NCBI GenBank assembly: GCA_034440615.1
Contig: JAOTOM010005141.1
Location: forward strand, 434,001-498,000
DNA: 64,000 nt
Source of the DNA: Ashinkailepas kermadecensis
Lineage: Eukaryota; Arthropoda; Thecostraca; Neolepadidae
Direction of reading: 5' to 3'
How positions within the stretch are numbered: the stretch's first letter is position 1; every line of letters begins with the position of its first letter. The position numbers were made by a program, and so were the translations under genes. Shown piece after piece: positions 51,040-61,942 of this stretch. The notes beneath the pieces are model-generated. The model ran no database searches. It was not told where the DNA came from and saw nothing but the letters and a program-made list of their open reading frames with translations.

Positions 51040-52190
51040 GGACAGAGCTGCCATTGGACACAATGGACATTGGGGGCACTGCAGACAGCTGACACTGTGG
51101 ACAGCGGACACTGTGGACAGCGGACACTGTGGATAGCGGACACTGTGGACAGCGGACACTGTGGACAGCGGACACTGTGGACAGCGGGCACTGTGGACAG
51201 CTGACACAGGAGACAATGAATACTGCAGACGGCGGACACTGTGGACAGCCGTCACAGGAGACAACGAGCACTGTGGACAGCCGCCACTAGAGGCAATGGA
51301 CACTGCAGGCAGGGGCCACTGAAAACAATGAATATTGCAGACAGCGGACATTGTGGACAGCCGACGCTGGAGACAGCAGACACTGTGTACAGCAGACACT
51401 GTGTACAGCGAACACTGTGTACAGCGGACGCTGTGTACAGCGGACGCTGTGTACAGCGGACACTGTGTACAGCGGACGCTGTGTACAGCGAATACTGTGT
51501 ACAGTGGACACTGTGTACAGCGAACACTGTACAGCGGACGCTGTGTACAGCGAACACTGTGTACAGCGGACGCTGTGTACAGCGAATACTGTGGACAGCG
51601 GACACTGTGTACAGCGGACACTGTGTACAGCGGACACTGTGTACAGCGGACACTGTGTACAGCGGACACTGTGTACAGCGGACACTGTGTACAGCGGACG
51701 CTGTGTACAGCGAACACTGTGTACAGCGGACACTGTGTACAGCGGACACTGTGTACAGCGGACACTGTGTACAGCGGACACTGTGTACAGCGGACGCTGT
51801 GTACAGCGAATACTGTGTACAGCGGACACTGTGTACAGCGAACACTGTGTACAGCGAACACTGTGTACAGCGGACACTGTGTACAGCGGACACTGTGTAC
51901 AGCGGACACTGTGTACAGCGAACACTGTGTACAGCGGACACTGTGTACAGCGGACACTGTACAGCGAACACTGTGTACAGCGGACACTGTACAGCGGACA
52001 CTGTGTACAGCGGACGCTGTGTACAGCGAACACTGTGTACAGCGGACACTGTGTACAGCGGACGCTGTGTACAGCGAACACTGTGTACAGCGGACACTGT
52101 GTACAGCGGACACTTGTACAGCGAACACTGTGTACAGCGGACACTTGTACAGCGAACACTGTGTACAGCGAACACTGGACAATACGCAGA
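51040..52190. repeat. 16-bp minisatellite, ~70 copies
   Basis: ACAGCGGACACTGTGT every 16 bp. The left quarter uses GTGGACAGC, the right three quarters GTGTACAGC, with point variants GACGCT, GAACACT and GAATACT. All frames are open on both strands (up to 511 codons) since 16 is not a multiple of 3. Confidence 0.97.
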
Positions 52191-53460
52191 CAAATCTGGT
52201 AGACCCAGCAAATAGCAGACTCGGCAGACCGCAGATAATACAGATATAGCATATACAAATATACGTATATATAGACATATAACTGCAGTCATGGCCGCAG
52301 ACAATACGAATATAGAGGATATAAGCCACTACAGTTATGATCGCAGGACAGGCGGCAGACAGGCAGACGTGAGAGACAACACACCCCAAATGGGTCAAAC
52401 ACAAACCTGACAGGCACATCGAGCGGACTGGGGAGGGGGGCAGTAGCATGGCTGAAGAGGGGAGGGGCGATCAGGAAGACAGTTGACCCCTCCCCTCAAC
52501 TCGGAAATGTCGGGAGTATTTAGTCATCTGCCAGGGGCTAGAGAGCCTGACCTTGCTATAATCACACTCAGGATACAACGGCTCGATCGTGAAAATGAAC
52601 TTCCAATCGACATCCCATGAGTAGATAAGCCGGGGATGTAAGTTTTCTGCCCCAGGCCATTATAGTCGTAGCTACGTCAATGGAAAATAATAGAAAACAA
52701 TCGGGTATCTCTAGTAACCCAATTAATGAGCATACAAATTCTTCGAAGTCATTCGACACATATCAGGGGTGAGGCGACCGGAATTGGGATACAACACACT
52801 GCATATTGCATATCCCAGGTCTTTTCAGACTTTGCAAAAATAGCTCCACTTAGATGTTCGTTGATGCACGCAGAATGTGCTGCCGAGTCGTGGGCAACGA
52901 CAAGTTGAGTGAACAACGCCTTCTATAGACCAGGAAATGTACAGGTAATTCAATTATCCTCCGCAACAGGTGCTCGCTATGATACAACGATGAACACGGA
53001 ATTAAGATCTCTACTAATCTAACACAGTTACATAGCGGAACCGAACAAATGTCATTTCACCAGCATCGCTTGCGAGTTGTAGTAAACATGTACACTTAGG
53101 TCTTGGTGGCTTTAATGGGAAGCTGAAGGCATGCGGCTTGTTATTTGGTGAAGGCGATTGCATGAACGTGCCGACATTTTCTGCTTGCTTACGGGTGTCT
53201 TTCAGGAACAAGACCAGAAAAAGAAGAAGCGAAGATAAAAATAGTCGCCAAGGCAGTCCCCAGGTAACGATACGATAATGAGACCTCCGTGCAACACTCC
53301 AATTCCTGACTAAGCACGATGGCAAATCCGTGCGGGCCTTTGACTCCGCCCCGTCACCTTTGATCACGCCGCAGCGCCTGAAAAGCTGATCATCAGGAGA
53401 CGCCGCAAACAAAAGTGTGGCGGACACAAAAATAACAGCATACTCTGTAAACCAAGCAGG
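52191..53460. other. Unique interval without recognised gene
   Basis: No TE or coding similarity recognised. CACCTTTGATCACG, a TCF/LEF-like string, lies near 53356. Confidence 0.45.
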
Positions 53461-53553
53461 TGCGACACCAGAAAACAGCGGCACACTCAGCAAGCCAAAC
53501 AGCTGCGACAGCAGAAAGCAGCGGCACACTCAGCAAACGAAGCGGCTGCGACA
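53461..53553. repeat. ~44-bp repeat, 2 copies
   Basis: CAGCGGCACACTCAGCAAAC-type segment and CTGCGACA recur twice. Confidence 0.8.
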
Positions 53554-54621
53554 CTGAATACATGACAGACACGACGAACGGGTCACGGGATAAGTGGAAG
53601 CCACGGCAGATGGATATTGAAGACACAGAAGGCACAGCACAGAGTTGACGCTGCAAAGGCATGGCAAACACAGCAGCTGCGGAACTAAGGGCATTCACTG
53701 GGAGGCACGGTAAACACTAATGACCTGACAGGTACGATGCGAACGTATTTGTATTTGGATGTTTGTATTTACTGTAGTGACATCCATAAACCGCGCCGCG
53801 GCTATTCCTGTGTCCGTCGAAATGAGAAAATACAAAGGAATGGGAAGGGAGGGGATATTGTCATTGAAAGCATGCGGAGACGACACCCATCACAACCACG
53901 GCATTGTCTGAGGATCCCGAGGATACCACCGGGAGCGACGCGAAACACACAAGAGAAGACATCGCATACTGATAAACAGAGGACCTCCACCGCGAAGAAC
54001 CCAACTTGGCACACCGACGTTTTCCTCTCAGAAAGATATTCCCAAGCGCATGCATACTTCCGTCTTATGATGCTACAGCCGAGATGAAACTTTCTACGAA
54101 AGACCATTCTTATTTACCCATCAGATTGCCATCATTTCGCTGCAATCTTCCCCTCGGCACTATGAGTCACAGGTCCCACAGGTCCGTCGATAGTCCACGC
54201 GCCCTCCGCGGCACGCCCCGCTCCCTGCGCGCCAATTTTCTCCCCCACCAGCTGTCAATCAAGGACATTAGCGGCGAGCAAACGTGCGCCTTTTTGCCGC
54301 GCCGTTTTTGTTTGACCAGGGAGGTGGCGGAGCGCGGGCGTAGGTGGCGGCGTCGCTGCCACGTGTGCGGTTCCCAGGGGCGCCACGCCGGCGCCCGCGT
54401 CCGCCAGCCGAGGGCGGCCCGAGTCGGAGGGCGGCCCGAGTCGGAGGGCGCTTGCGGCACGTCTGCCGCGGCCGACGACCAGACCGCCGGTCGTTATTCA
54501 CGGCCGACCCGCCGCGCGCTGGTGGGTTCATTTCCCGTGCCGGAACAAACAGGGTCCGCCGACGACGGCGACCGCCAGGTGTGTATCTCGTGGGACCGGG
54601 AAAGTCGTCTGGCGGAGATGG
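53554..54621. other. Unique interval with GC-rich island 54170-54610
   Basis: The island contains CCAGCTGTCAATCAAGG near 54247 (an E-box next to a Meis/Pbx-type site) and TTTGTTTGACC near 54306. No exon was recognised. Confidence 0.4.
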
Positions 54622-55070
54622 GCGGCTGATCCAGCGGAGCCCGGCAGCTGATCCAGCGGAGCCCGGCAGCTGATCCAGCGGAGCCCGGCAACTGATCCAG
54701 TGTGGCTTGGTAGCTGATCCAGTATGGTTTGGTAGCTGATCCAGTGGAGTCTTTCAGCGAACCCAGTACGATTTGGTAGCTGATCCGGTAGAGCCGGGCA
54801 GCTGATCCAGTACGACTTAGTAGCCGATCCAGTGGCGCATGACAGCTGATCCAGTACGACTTGGTAGCTGATCCAGTGGTGCCAGGCAGCTGATCCAGTA
54901 CGGATTGGCAGCTGATCCGACTTGGCACCCTCAGCTGATCCATTGAAGACGGGCAGCTGATCCAGTACGAATTGGTAGCCGATCCAGTGGTGCCTGGCAG
55001 CTGGTCCAGTACAGCTTGGCAGCCGATCCAGTAGAGCCAGGCAGCTGAACCTCGGTAGAACCTGGTGGCT
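54622..55070. repeat. 22-bp minisatellite, ~20 copies
   Basis: GCTGATCCAGCGGAGCCCGG plus CA, nearly perfect in the first three copies and then increasingly diverged (GCTGATCCAGTACGACTTGG). Confidence 0.92.
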
Positions 55071-55799
55071 TACCCACATGAGTCCGACAGGCTAACAAGT
55101 GAAACGTGGCAGCTTGTCCATCAAATCAAATATGCTTCTTAGCCGATGGAGAGAAGATCTCAACAGATGGAGCGGAAGCACATCAGTTGGGCTGGACTTT
55201 TCATCATGTCGACCTGCTACCGATGGCTGGTCTAGCGAATCAGACGAAGATAAGTTGTGAAATAAATAACAAAATGGCGAAAAAAATATGTCATGAAATT
55301 CTGGGAGTATTTTTCTTGGTATTGCAACTACATGCGTTAACAGCCGTGTACAATGAATAACTGGCGAAACAATCAACTCACGAGTTCGTGAAAACATGCA
55401 ACCATCAATAGCAAGTACTAGCTGCTGACAGCACTACCTGACGCTTCTCCGTGCCCCAGTTGGAATACAAAGGACATCAAGGTAATATATATCGCTTCGT
55501 GTCTTTTTCTGTGTACCCCTATTAAGACATTTTGCGAATATCATTTCTGATGCGTACATTTCAGTCCGACAAAGTTTAACAATACTTTTCTTAAAGTGAC
55601 TATGAACGTCAGAAATTTCCTGTATCAAGCCTGCCCGGAAGCGATATTATTTCAGGAGCATTACATTTCGTTCCGATCTTCCAGCTTGCTGCGAAGTGAC
55701 TGACTGACAATAAGCTCCGAGGACTAGCATGGGAGGTTATTTGCGCCGCATGTAAACATCATGTCTTTTGTCAGCAAAGGTAGTGATGCGTGTAAGTGT
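55071..55799. other. Unique spacer
   Basis: Nothing recognised. Confidence 0.5.
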
Positions 55800-56230
55800 G
55801 TATTTGCATGGAGTGGCTTATTACATTCCTTCGTTTGCTGAGGACGGAACACCATGAACATAAAAGACATAAAAGATCAGTGCAACTATGAGCCACAAGG
55901 GCCCTTCTTGGTTGCACTTGGTACACTGAACCAGTTGCCCACCAAATCTGTCAATCAACCCACCCTGGAATACAGAAAAACAAGCCCCCTATTCTTATAA
56001 TGATTGTCTATGCCGTTTTTAAAGATGTTCAGTGTGTTGCTACTGACAATTGTTCCTGGAAGCTGGTTCCAGTGTTCTACTACCCTGTTGGTGAAGAAGG
56101 ATTGTCTTAACCTTGTCCTGCTGTGATTAACGCACACATAGAGAGCAGCTGAATGAGACATGCCCTGGGCCGTCTGCCGAAAGTTTATTGATAGCAAGTT
56201 ACGAATTATGTGGTAGCCATAACCCTTCAC
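55800..56230 (-). mobile_element. CR1-like LINE 3' end, 5'-truncated
   Basis: The minus strand encodes the C-terminal tail of a non-LTR retrotransposon reverse transcriptase up to the stop near 55955: NHSRTRLRQSFFTNRVVEHW, then NQLPGTIVSSNTLNIFKNGI. The pattern FFxxRVVxxWNxLPxxxV...FK..ID is characteristic of CR1/L2/Jockey-type LINEs. Sequence beyond the stop to about 55800 is its probable 3' UTR, ending near repeated TTTTATGTC. The 5' side is truncated near 56230, as is usual for target-primed insertions. Confidence 0.85.
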
Positions 56231-56389
56231 GATGTTGTTGTTTGTTTGTGTTCCGGCGCGAGTTCTTCACGCGGCCGGCTACAACTCCGACCTATCGGAC
56301 CCGTTGACTCAGTAATAATGCGTCGGAAATACCCGCCGAGCGCGGAGCAATTGATCGTGCCGACACCAGCGGCCGCCTCGACACGGTCC

Positions 56390-56855
56390 ACGTCCACTCG
56401 GCACAGTCCACGTCCACTCGCACCGTCCACGTCCACTCGGCACCGTCCACGTCCACTCGCACCGTCCACGTCCACTCGCACCGTCGACGTCCACTCGACA
56501 CTGTCCACGTCCATTCGACACGGTCCACGTCCACTCGGCACCGTCCACGTCCACTCGACACCGTCCACGTCCACTCGACACCGTCCACGTCCACTCGACA
56601 CCGTCCACGTCCACTCGACACCGTCCACGTCCACTCGGCACCGTCCACGTCCACTCGACACCGTCCACGTCCACTCGACACCGTCCACGTCCACTCGACA
56701 CCGTCCACGTCCACTCGGCACCGTCCACGTCCACTCGACACGGTCCACACCCACTCGACACGGTCCACGTCCACTCGGCACCGTCCACGTCCACTCGGCA
56801 CGGTCCACGTCCACTCGGCACCGTCCACGTCCACTCGGCACCGTCCACAGGCCGT
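56390..56855. repeat. 20-bp minisatellite, ~23 copies
   Basis: CCGTCCACGTCCACTCGACA every 20 bp, with CGGCA/CGACA and CACCG/CACGG variants. Frames of 179-323 codons are artefacts. Confidence 0.96.
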
Positions 56856-57541
56856 CACGTCACGGTCGGAGGCTCGCTGTGCCAACAGCGGGCTCGTTAC
56901 GGGGACCGACGCCACCGCCGGGTCCACTCCGTCCGGGGCTATCGCTGTCGCCATCGGCCGCCGGTCTGATGAGACGGCCGGCGCCGCTGAAATATGCAGC
57001 CCTCGGCCGGCCGGTCACGCTGAAGGGTCGCGGACACGTCGGCAGGTCACCACGCCGCCGGCCGCGACAAGAGGTGGCCGCCGCCCGACGTGCGGCTCGC
57101 CGCACGCACAGCACGTGCGTCGGGCGTGTGGCGGCAGGGAACACAGGGGTGTGCGGTGGTCGGTCCAGTGCGGGTGAGTGAATGTGGATGGCATGCCGCT
57201 TGTCGTGGCGAGTGAACACGTAGGGAGGAACATTCTCCGGGATGGAAGCACATCCCAGCGAGTAGGACGGGTGAGGTCATGCTACCGTTTCTGGAAGTGA
57301 TAACGTCCCGTAAAAACATAACAGGATGGTGTTCTATATGGTCAGTGTTGAATGTAAGCTTTTCGTATTTTATCTCCGGTCTAGATTATCACGCAAGCTA
57401 AATTAGTAACATTTATAGGGATACCACTTGGAAGAGACAATGTTCACTAGCTCTTATGTCGACATACACGCCATGCTTTAGGATTAATCACACGAAACCG
57501 CTATCTTTTCCAAATATCGTTTTGAGATTCATTTTCGAATT

Positions 57542-57576
<35 letters not shown>

Positions 57577-57830
57577 GCTTAGATGCCTTAATGGAATCAG
57601 CTCCATGTTTAGCAAAAGGTATTGCTTAGCTACTTGACCGAACGGCCGACGGGATAGTTATACTTCCGCGGCAGAATTAGAGCAGGCAGTTGCACGTGTC
57701 GACAACGTTGGAACGCGGACGCCTCGCAGTCGCGGCCGACCTTACCGGAGATCGGTGGCCAGCTGACCTATCAGGTGGAGCTGCACGTGAACAAGTGTAA
57801 CCACTTGCGCCCTGCCCTTCCAGGCGATGG
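56856..57830. other. Unique spacer, GC-rich then AT-rich
   Basis: No gene recognised. A short (TA)n lies near 57545-57575. Confidence 0.5.
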
Positions 57831-58022
57831 GAGACACTTCCTGGCCAGAGGAGACACTTCCTGGCCAGAGGAGGCACTTCCTGGACAGATGAGATACTTC
57901 CTGGCCAGAGGAGACACTTCCTTGCCACAGGAGATACTTCCTGGCCAGATGAGATACTTCCTTGCCAGAGGAGACACTTCCAGACCAGAGGAGACACTTC
58001 CTGGACAGAGGAGACGCCTCCT
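57831..58022. repeat. 20-bp minisatellite, ~9.5 copies
   Basis: GAGACACTTCCTGGCCAGAG every 20 bp, with CTTGCCAGAG and CTGGACAGAT variants. It lies just upstream of the Crypton-like remnant and is open in the same frame by chance. Confidence 0.95.
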
Positions 58023-58167
58023 TGCAGAAGAGAGACCGGTGTCGGCCGGCACTGCACAGACTTCGCTGCCGGGGCGACGACTTCACACGATTGCAACGCA
58101 TAAGCGGCTTGCTGTAACAATATACAATCAAATACAACGTGACTGTACACAAACAAAGCTAGCAGAA

Positions 58168-58422
58168 ATGGAGTCCACTGTTGTAACCGCCTTGCTCAGT
58201 AGCATTGTGCTCAACGTGGAAAGAGAAGACAGAGGCGATTTTGAACTCTCCTCCGCTCACAACACGTTGTCCATGATCTCGATACACTTAAAAGACAACG
58301 GATATCCTGGTGACATAGAGACTGATGGCACTTTCCAAATCACTAGAGAGGCAAAGGCCACGGAAGTGAAAAAGCGCAAGGCCGCAGGTAAAGGAACCGT
58401 CACAACCGAGCGATGTCAATAA
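58168..58422 (+). pseudogene. Crypton-like recombinase, N-terminal segment
   Basis: From an ATG at 58168 the frame runs 84 codons to TAA. The order D-x-x-D-F-x-L-S, then ISIHLKDNGYPGDIETDGTF, then KKRKAAGKG resembles the SAM-like N-terminal core-binding region of DUF3504 proteins. The frame is also open upstream through the minisatellite, so the true start is not known. Confidence 0.65.
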
Positions 58423-58450
58423 CCCTGTACGATGAGACCAATGTGGCGCT

Positions 58451-58630
58451 CAAACCCCTCTCGCCCTGACTTTAACTGTGTGGTACATCCACAGCCTGTC
58501 ATTTGGCCTCTATGGACGCCATGAAGCTCGCCAGATGACACGGAGAGACGTGTCTCTCAAGAGAGACAGTGACGACACGGAGTACTTGGAGTTTAACGAG
58601 CGGCTCATGAAACGAGGGATGGCAGTGTGA
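58451..58630 (+). pseudogene. Crypton-like recombinase, first catalytic region
   Basis: In a different frame from the previous segment: VWYIHSLSFGLYGRHEARQM, then DVSLKRDSDD and TEYLEFNERLMK. The FGLxGRxE motif holds the first catalytic Arg of tyrosine recombinases. The family's ERxTKT is changed to ERLMKRG and the frame then stops at TGA. Confidence 0.72.
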
Positions 58631-58934
58631 GCAGTGGCTGCAGGGCATTCGCACCGAAAGCCTTCGCCGGGGAGGACCGTTCCCGGTGTCCAGTTCATCA
58701 TCATAAGGAGCACGCGAAGCGTCGTCCGCCTGCCGCATGCACCGACCCGAGTCCGTTCTTCCTGGTTATCAACCATACACGGAGAGATGATGGAAACCAT
58801 AAACGGAGAGAAGCGAGACATGGCTTTCGAATGGTCCGCGTGGGAGGAATCCGCTCGGTACGCTGCTGGAAGCAGGTCGTGAGACCACCGGCATCACAGG
58901 AAAGAGATGAAACCATTCTGTAGAAAGACCACTA
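58627..58934 (+). pseudogene. Crypton-like recombinase, middle region with HxxR
   Basis: RAFAPKAFAGEDRSRCPVHH and DPSPFFLVINH match the RCPV-x(n)-RP-x(n)-PFYLAVN signature. At 58911-58933 AACCATTCTGTAGAAAGACC reads NHS-x-RKT only if one base is missing after NHS, which identifies the His-x-x-Arg motif and an inactivating frameshift. Confidence 0.7.
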
Positions 58935-59543
58935 AAAAGCAAGACCTTGAGCACCTCAAAAGCAACTATTTTGTCTTAGCCTGACCTATATTTTACGTGT
59001 TTGAGCGTGTCACATTCCACTCCACTAGGCAGCGAAGAGTTTTTGGATGGGTTTGAGGAGCGCCACCCCACACTGGACGTGGAGCGTTGCCCTTTCCTGC
59101 TTCTGGGCGGTGCTTGGCGGTCATCTCGACTGCTGCAGATGACTTGGATTACCGACGACGGCACCAGTCTGTAATTTGTTGTGGTGGTGGCCGGACGTGC
59201 GCCGCGACCGGCCTCATCGTCGGGGAGCCACTCTACTCGAAGCTCATCAATGCGGGATGGCTTAGTCTAGGCTAGAGCTGCGCTCTGTCGGCACATCAGG
59301 GTGATGCCCGTCCGACTTACTCTCCTACTCAGGGATGACGTACGAGACACTGGTGCATTTCCGGTTCGGGTTTGGTTCGCCAAGCGTGCTTCGGCTGGAC
59401 GCTCGGGTGAGTGCCTCCGGCGTTCGCGGATGAGCGGTGGAGAGGTGCCACGCCACACTTCACGACACATCACTCACACATCACTTGGCATCGTTTGATC
59501 TCAATCTCTAGACACTGTCGCAAGTGGGAAAAACACGCACGGG

Positions 59544-59594
59544 ATGCCCGCCAAGGATATCTTCTACTCGGACAAATACAACGATGACAAGTGA
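59544..59594 (+). pseudogene. Possible first exon or fragment of Cks (CDK regulatory subunit)
   Basis: ATG at 59544 opens MPAKDIFYSDKYNDDK, then TGA at 59592. This matches the start of animal Cks proteins (pattern I-x-YSDKY-x-DD-x, in intact proteins followed by FEYRHV), a small subunit that binds cyclin-dependent kinases. The residues that should follow are absent. A GT at 59591-59592 (GACAA then GTGAAG) could be a splice donor, making this exon 1 of a gene whose next exon is outside the window. Alternatively it is a captured fragment. No FEYRHV or LVPKTHLM-type exon was found downstream to 64000. Confidence 0.5.
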
Positions 59595-59771
59595 AGAAGG
59601 ACGGCTCAAGATTCTGCCGATAAGCAGGAAGCACGACATCCTGTACGTGCTGGGCCTGGCCGAGCCCGGCGACCACAACAGCTACCTGCACGTCCACGAC
59701 TCGGTGCTACCGCTCAGGAAGAGGAATCAATGGTACCCTGAGGTGCACGCTTTGTCGACACCGTTAATAAT

Positions 59772-59787
59772 GTTCTGGTGATGGATT
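59772..59787 (+). repeat. 16-bp direct repeat (left), flanks LINE fragment
   Basis: GTTCTGGTGATGGATT, identical to 60135-60150. Probable target-site duplication. Confidence 0.8.
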
Positions 59788-60134
59788 GTTGAGGAGGTGG
59801 CCGTTGAGGAGGAGGTGGCCTGCTAATGTTGTGATCACTATTACCAAAGCTCTCTCCTATGTTTACATTTTCACATTCATACAAAATTTTCATCATTAGT
59901 CAGCACAATATCTAATATTTCATTTTCCCTTGTAGGTTCAAGAGTCATTTCAAAGAAGAAATTTTCCTCAAAACAAGCCATGAAACTTCTTCCTTATTTG
60001 CTTAGACATCTAGCTTGTCTCCCAATCCTGCTATGTTGAAATCCCCCAACAAAACAGTTTTCCCCTGCGCTCTCCTACTTATGTCTTCCTGCATCAACCT
60101 GTCAGTATTTTCATTTGGTCTGAAGGTCTAAACA
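59788..60134 (-). mobile_element. CR1-like LINE endonuclease fragment
   Basis: The minus strand encodes RPNENTDRLMQ, GKTVLLGDFNIAG, EPTRENEILDIVLTND and VNIGESFGNSDHN in order, with stops and frameshifts. GDFN and SDHN are the catalytic motifs of the exonuclease-endonuclease-phosphatase type nuclease at the N-terminus of LINE ORF2. The fragment has neither reverse transcriptase nor a LINE 3' end. Right after SDHN comes a short CCACCTCCTCAACGG repeat. Confidence 0.85.
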
Positions 60135-60150
60135 GTTCTGGTGATGGATT
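60135..60150 (+). repeat. 16-bp direct repeat (right), flanks LINE fragment
   Basis: GTTCTGGTGATGGATT, identical to 59772-59787. Confidence 0.8.
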
Positions 60151-60230
60151 TTTCTTGTTGCGTCGGATTGTCATATACTCGATGAGGCGAACAATTGTCG
60201 AAATATAGACGGAACACAGAGTAAAAACGC

Positions 60231-60531
60231 GTGCTCGATGCATGCTGCCCCGAGGAGTACGTAGCGCAGCTGACGGGGCATAAGAATGTGGGAAGCCTTC
60301 AGGGTTACGCTGAAACCTGCAAAGATACGCACATAAAAATGTCGCGCAGCTCTCTTTCCGGCGCCACCTTCAACGTCACCAACAACCAGCTGCATGCAGA
60401 GCCGCATCAGGTGCATGCTCCAACCGGGCATGGCGCAATGTAGTTTGTGTTCCACGGATGCACTGGCATCGCAATCAACGATGAAAAGGAGGCCATCGAG
60501 TTCGCAATAGTTAATAAGCATAGTTCATGAC
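60231..60531 (+). pseudogene. Crypton-like recombinase, C-terminal region with GHKN and Tyr
   Basis: CCPEEYVAQLTGHKNVGSLQ is followed by GYAET and KMSRSSLSGATF. The LTGHKN His and the following Tyr are the last catalytic residues of the family. After one TAG (60441-60443) the frame continues to 60531 with VFHGCTGIAIND, resembling the FxGC tail of these proteins. Confidence 0.72.
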
Positions 60532-61942
60532 GATGTCCATTGCTGATATATTATTGCAAGTTATGTTGTTGGTAGGAAAACACAAATGTATGCACTATGT
60601 TCGGTGCGTGTTGTATCTTCACACTCACTGGACATGCCAAATGGCTCAGGGAAAAAGTCCGTAGCGCTGTACTGCGCTGGCCACCAAAGGCCATGAGCGT
60701 GCCGGAAAACATCAAGGGCGGGCCGGAAACGTCGTGAACGGACCAGAAAGCGTATTTTCCTGCCCGCTCACGATTCCATCAAATGGATAAAAGCAATACA
60801 TAAAAAAGTGGTAATGCCACGTGCTGGTTTGAATGGCTGGATTTCGCAATTAGGCGCACAATGTGACATGTGCAGGAGTAGCCCGGCTATAAAGCCATTG
60901 GAACAACGATGCATTGAAGGCATAGCAAATAACACCGCTTCCATGTGTGTAGGAACGTGTACGAAGATTATGAGGGAGGAAAGCAGCGCATTTCGTCCCG
61001 TAGCGCTAATAGTGAGAAATGTCCCTGTGGTTGCAATGTATCGACGCCCATGGACACTTCTCATCATTCAATAGAAACACTTTGTGGAAAAAGTATTGAG
61101 TGCTCAGTACAATGAAGCTTATCGATTAGTATATTTGTTCTGGCACATGACCATATTCTACATCAAGCATGCCTGATATTCTACATCAGCTTACAAGTCA
61201 GAATATTGCCGAAGCTCGGCGCATTCACAACGAAAGATGGACATATTCCACCTCGTATTTGAATGCGTTTGTCAAACGCATTCAAATACCGATGCTAACT
61301 GATGGAAAAAAAGCTCCGACTACCTCCAACGAAATGCGGCTGAACTTGTCCACTCCAGAAATTATCAAACTTCCAATAACATTGTGGGGATTAAAGAAGT
61401 ATAGTACTTCGTGGCCTCTACAACAATATCTACTCTTTAGTGGGATGGTGGTCTGCTTCATGCAATGACAAAACAAATACATCTAGCTTCATTTTTCGTG
61501 TCTATTTTATATTCTCTTCTATTTTCGTCGTCTTAATCTTATTGCGTTACGGACTCATGGCAGAATGTACGAATTTGTCAAAATCTCTGGACACTTCCAT
61601 TTTTCTTGCTTCCCCTTTTGTCTATGAAGAAACTGGGTACTGCGGACAGCTCTCTCTCTCTCCCTCCCTCATCTGTCTCTATGGTCTATCTGAACTGAGG
61701 ATGTTAGAAGATGGGGAGATATTGCTGATTGGAAAGACACCGTTTGCTTGTGAGTCCATGGCAAACGAATGGCCTGTCTGTTGGAGAGGATTAACTGGCA
61801 AATGAATGCAATGATTACTCCTACAAACTACACGGGCAATCGGAGGCAAGTATGAAGGAGAGGATTATTTAATTTCACCTGGTTATAATTCATGATTATA
61901 AGTATCCATCAACATTGCCGCCGCCAGTGTTGTTGGTACTTA
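60532..61942. other. Unique interval without recognised gene
   Basis: Frames at 60808-61074, 61169-61468 and 61440-61805 (+) show no domain I recognise. A degenerate ~25-bp repeat with GGCCGGAAA lies at 60700-60765. The perfect palindrome is listed separately. Confidence 0.45.
61255..61289. repeat. Perfect palindrome, 16-bp arms and 3-nt loop
   Basis: GTATTTGAATGCGTTT, then GTC, then the exact reverse complement. No mismatch, so it is either young or maintained. Confidence 0.93.

Larger units (their letters stand above)
58935..60230. other. ~1.3-kb foreign segment splitting the recombinase
   Basis: The segment lies between the NHS-x-R and GHKN parts, which in intact relatives are only about 15-20 residues apart. 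It contains a Cks-like start peptide, unrecognised GC-rich sequence with open frames (for example 59524-59781), and a LINE endonuclease fragment. Its own borders and mechanism of arrival are unclear; an intron is possible but no strong splice pair was seen. Confidence 0.55.
58168..60531 (+). mobile_element. Broken Crypton-like tyrosine recombinase element
   Basis: Four consecutive segments in the same orientation and the right order match the Crypton/DUF3504-type tyrosine recombinase. 58168-58422 is the N-terminal part (HLKDNGYP...FQITREAKATEVKKRKAAGKG). 58451-58630 has the first catalytic Arg region (SFGLYGRHEARQM...EYLEFNER). 58627-58934 carries RCPVHHHKEH...DPSPFFLVIN and then NHS-x-RKTT. 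60231-60531 carries QLTGHKNVGSLQGY with the last His and Tyr. Frames shift between segments and the NHS-x-R codons are split by one missing base. About 1.3 kb of other DNA separates the last two segments. It is non-functional as it stands. A decayed copy of a Crypton-derived host gene is the alternative. Confidence 0.75.

Noticed and set aside
55955..60134. The LINE C-terminus (55.95-56.23 kb) and LINE endonuclease (59.79-60.13 kb), both on the minus strand, as one split LINE
   Set aside because: The Crypton-like segments and a minisatellite lie between them in the opposite orientation, and the endonuclease piece has its own 16-bp flanking duplications.
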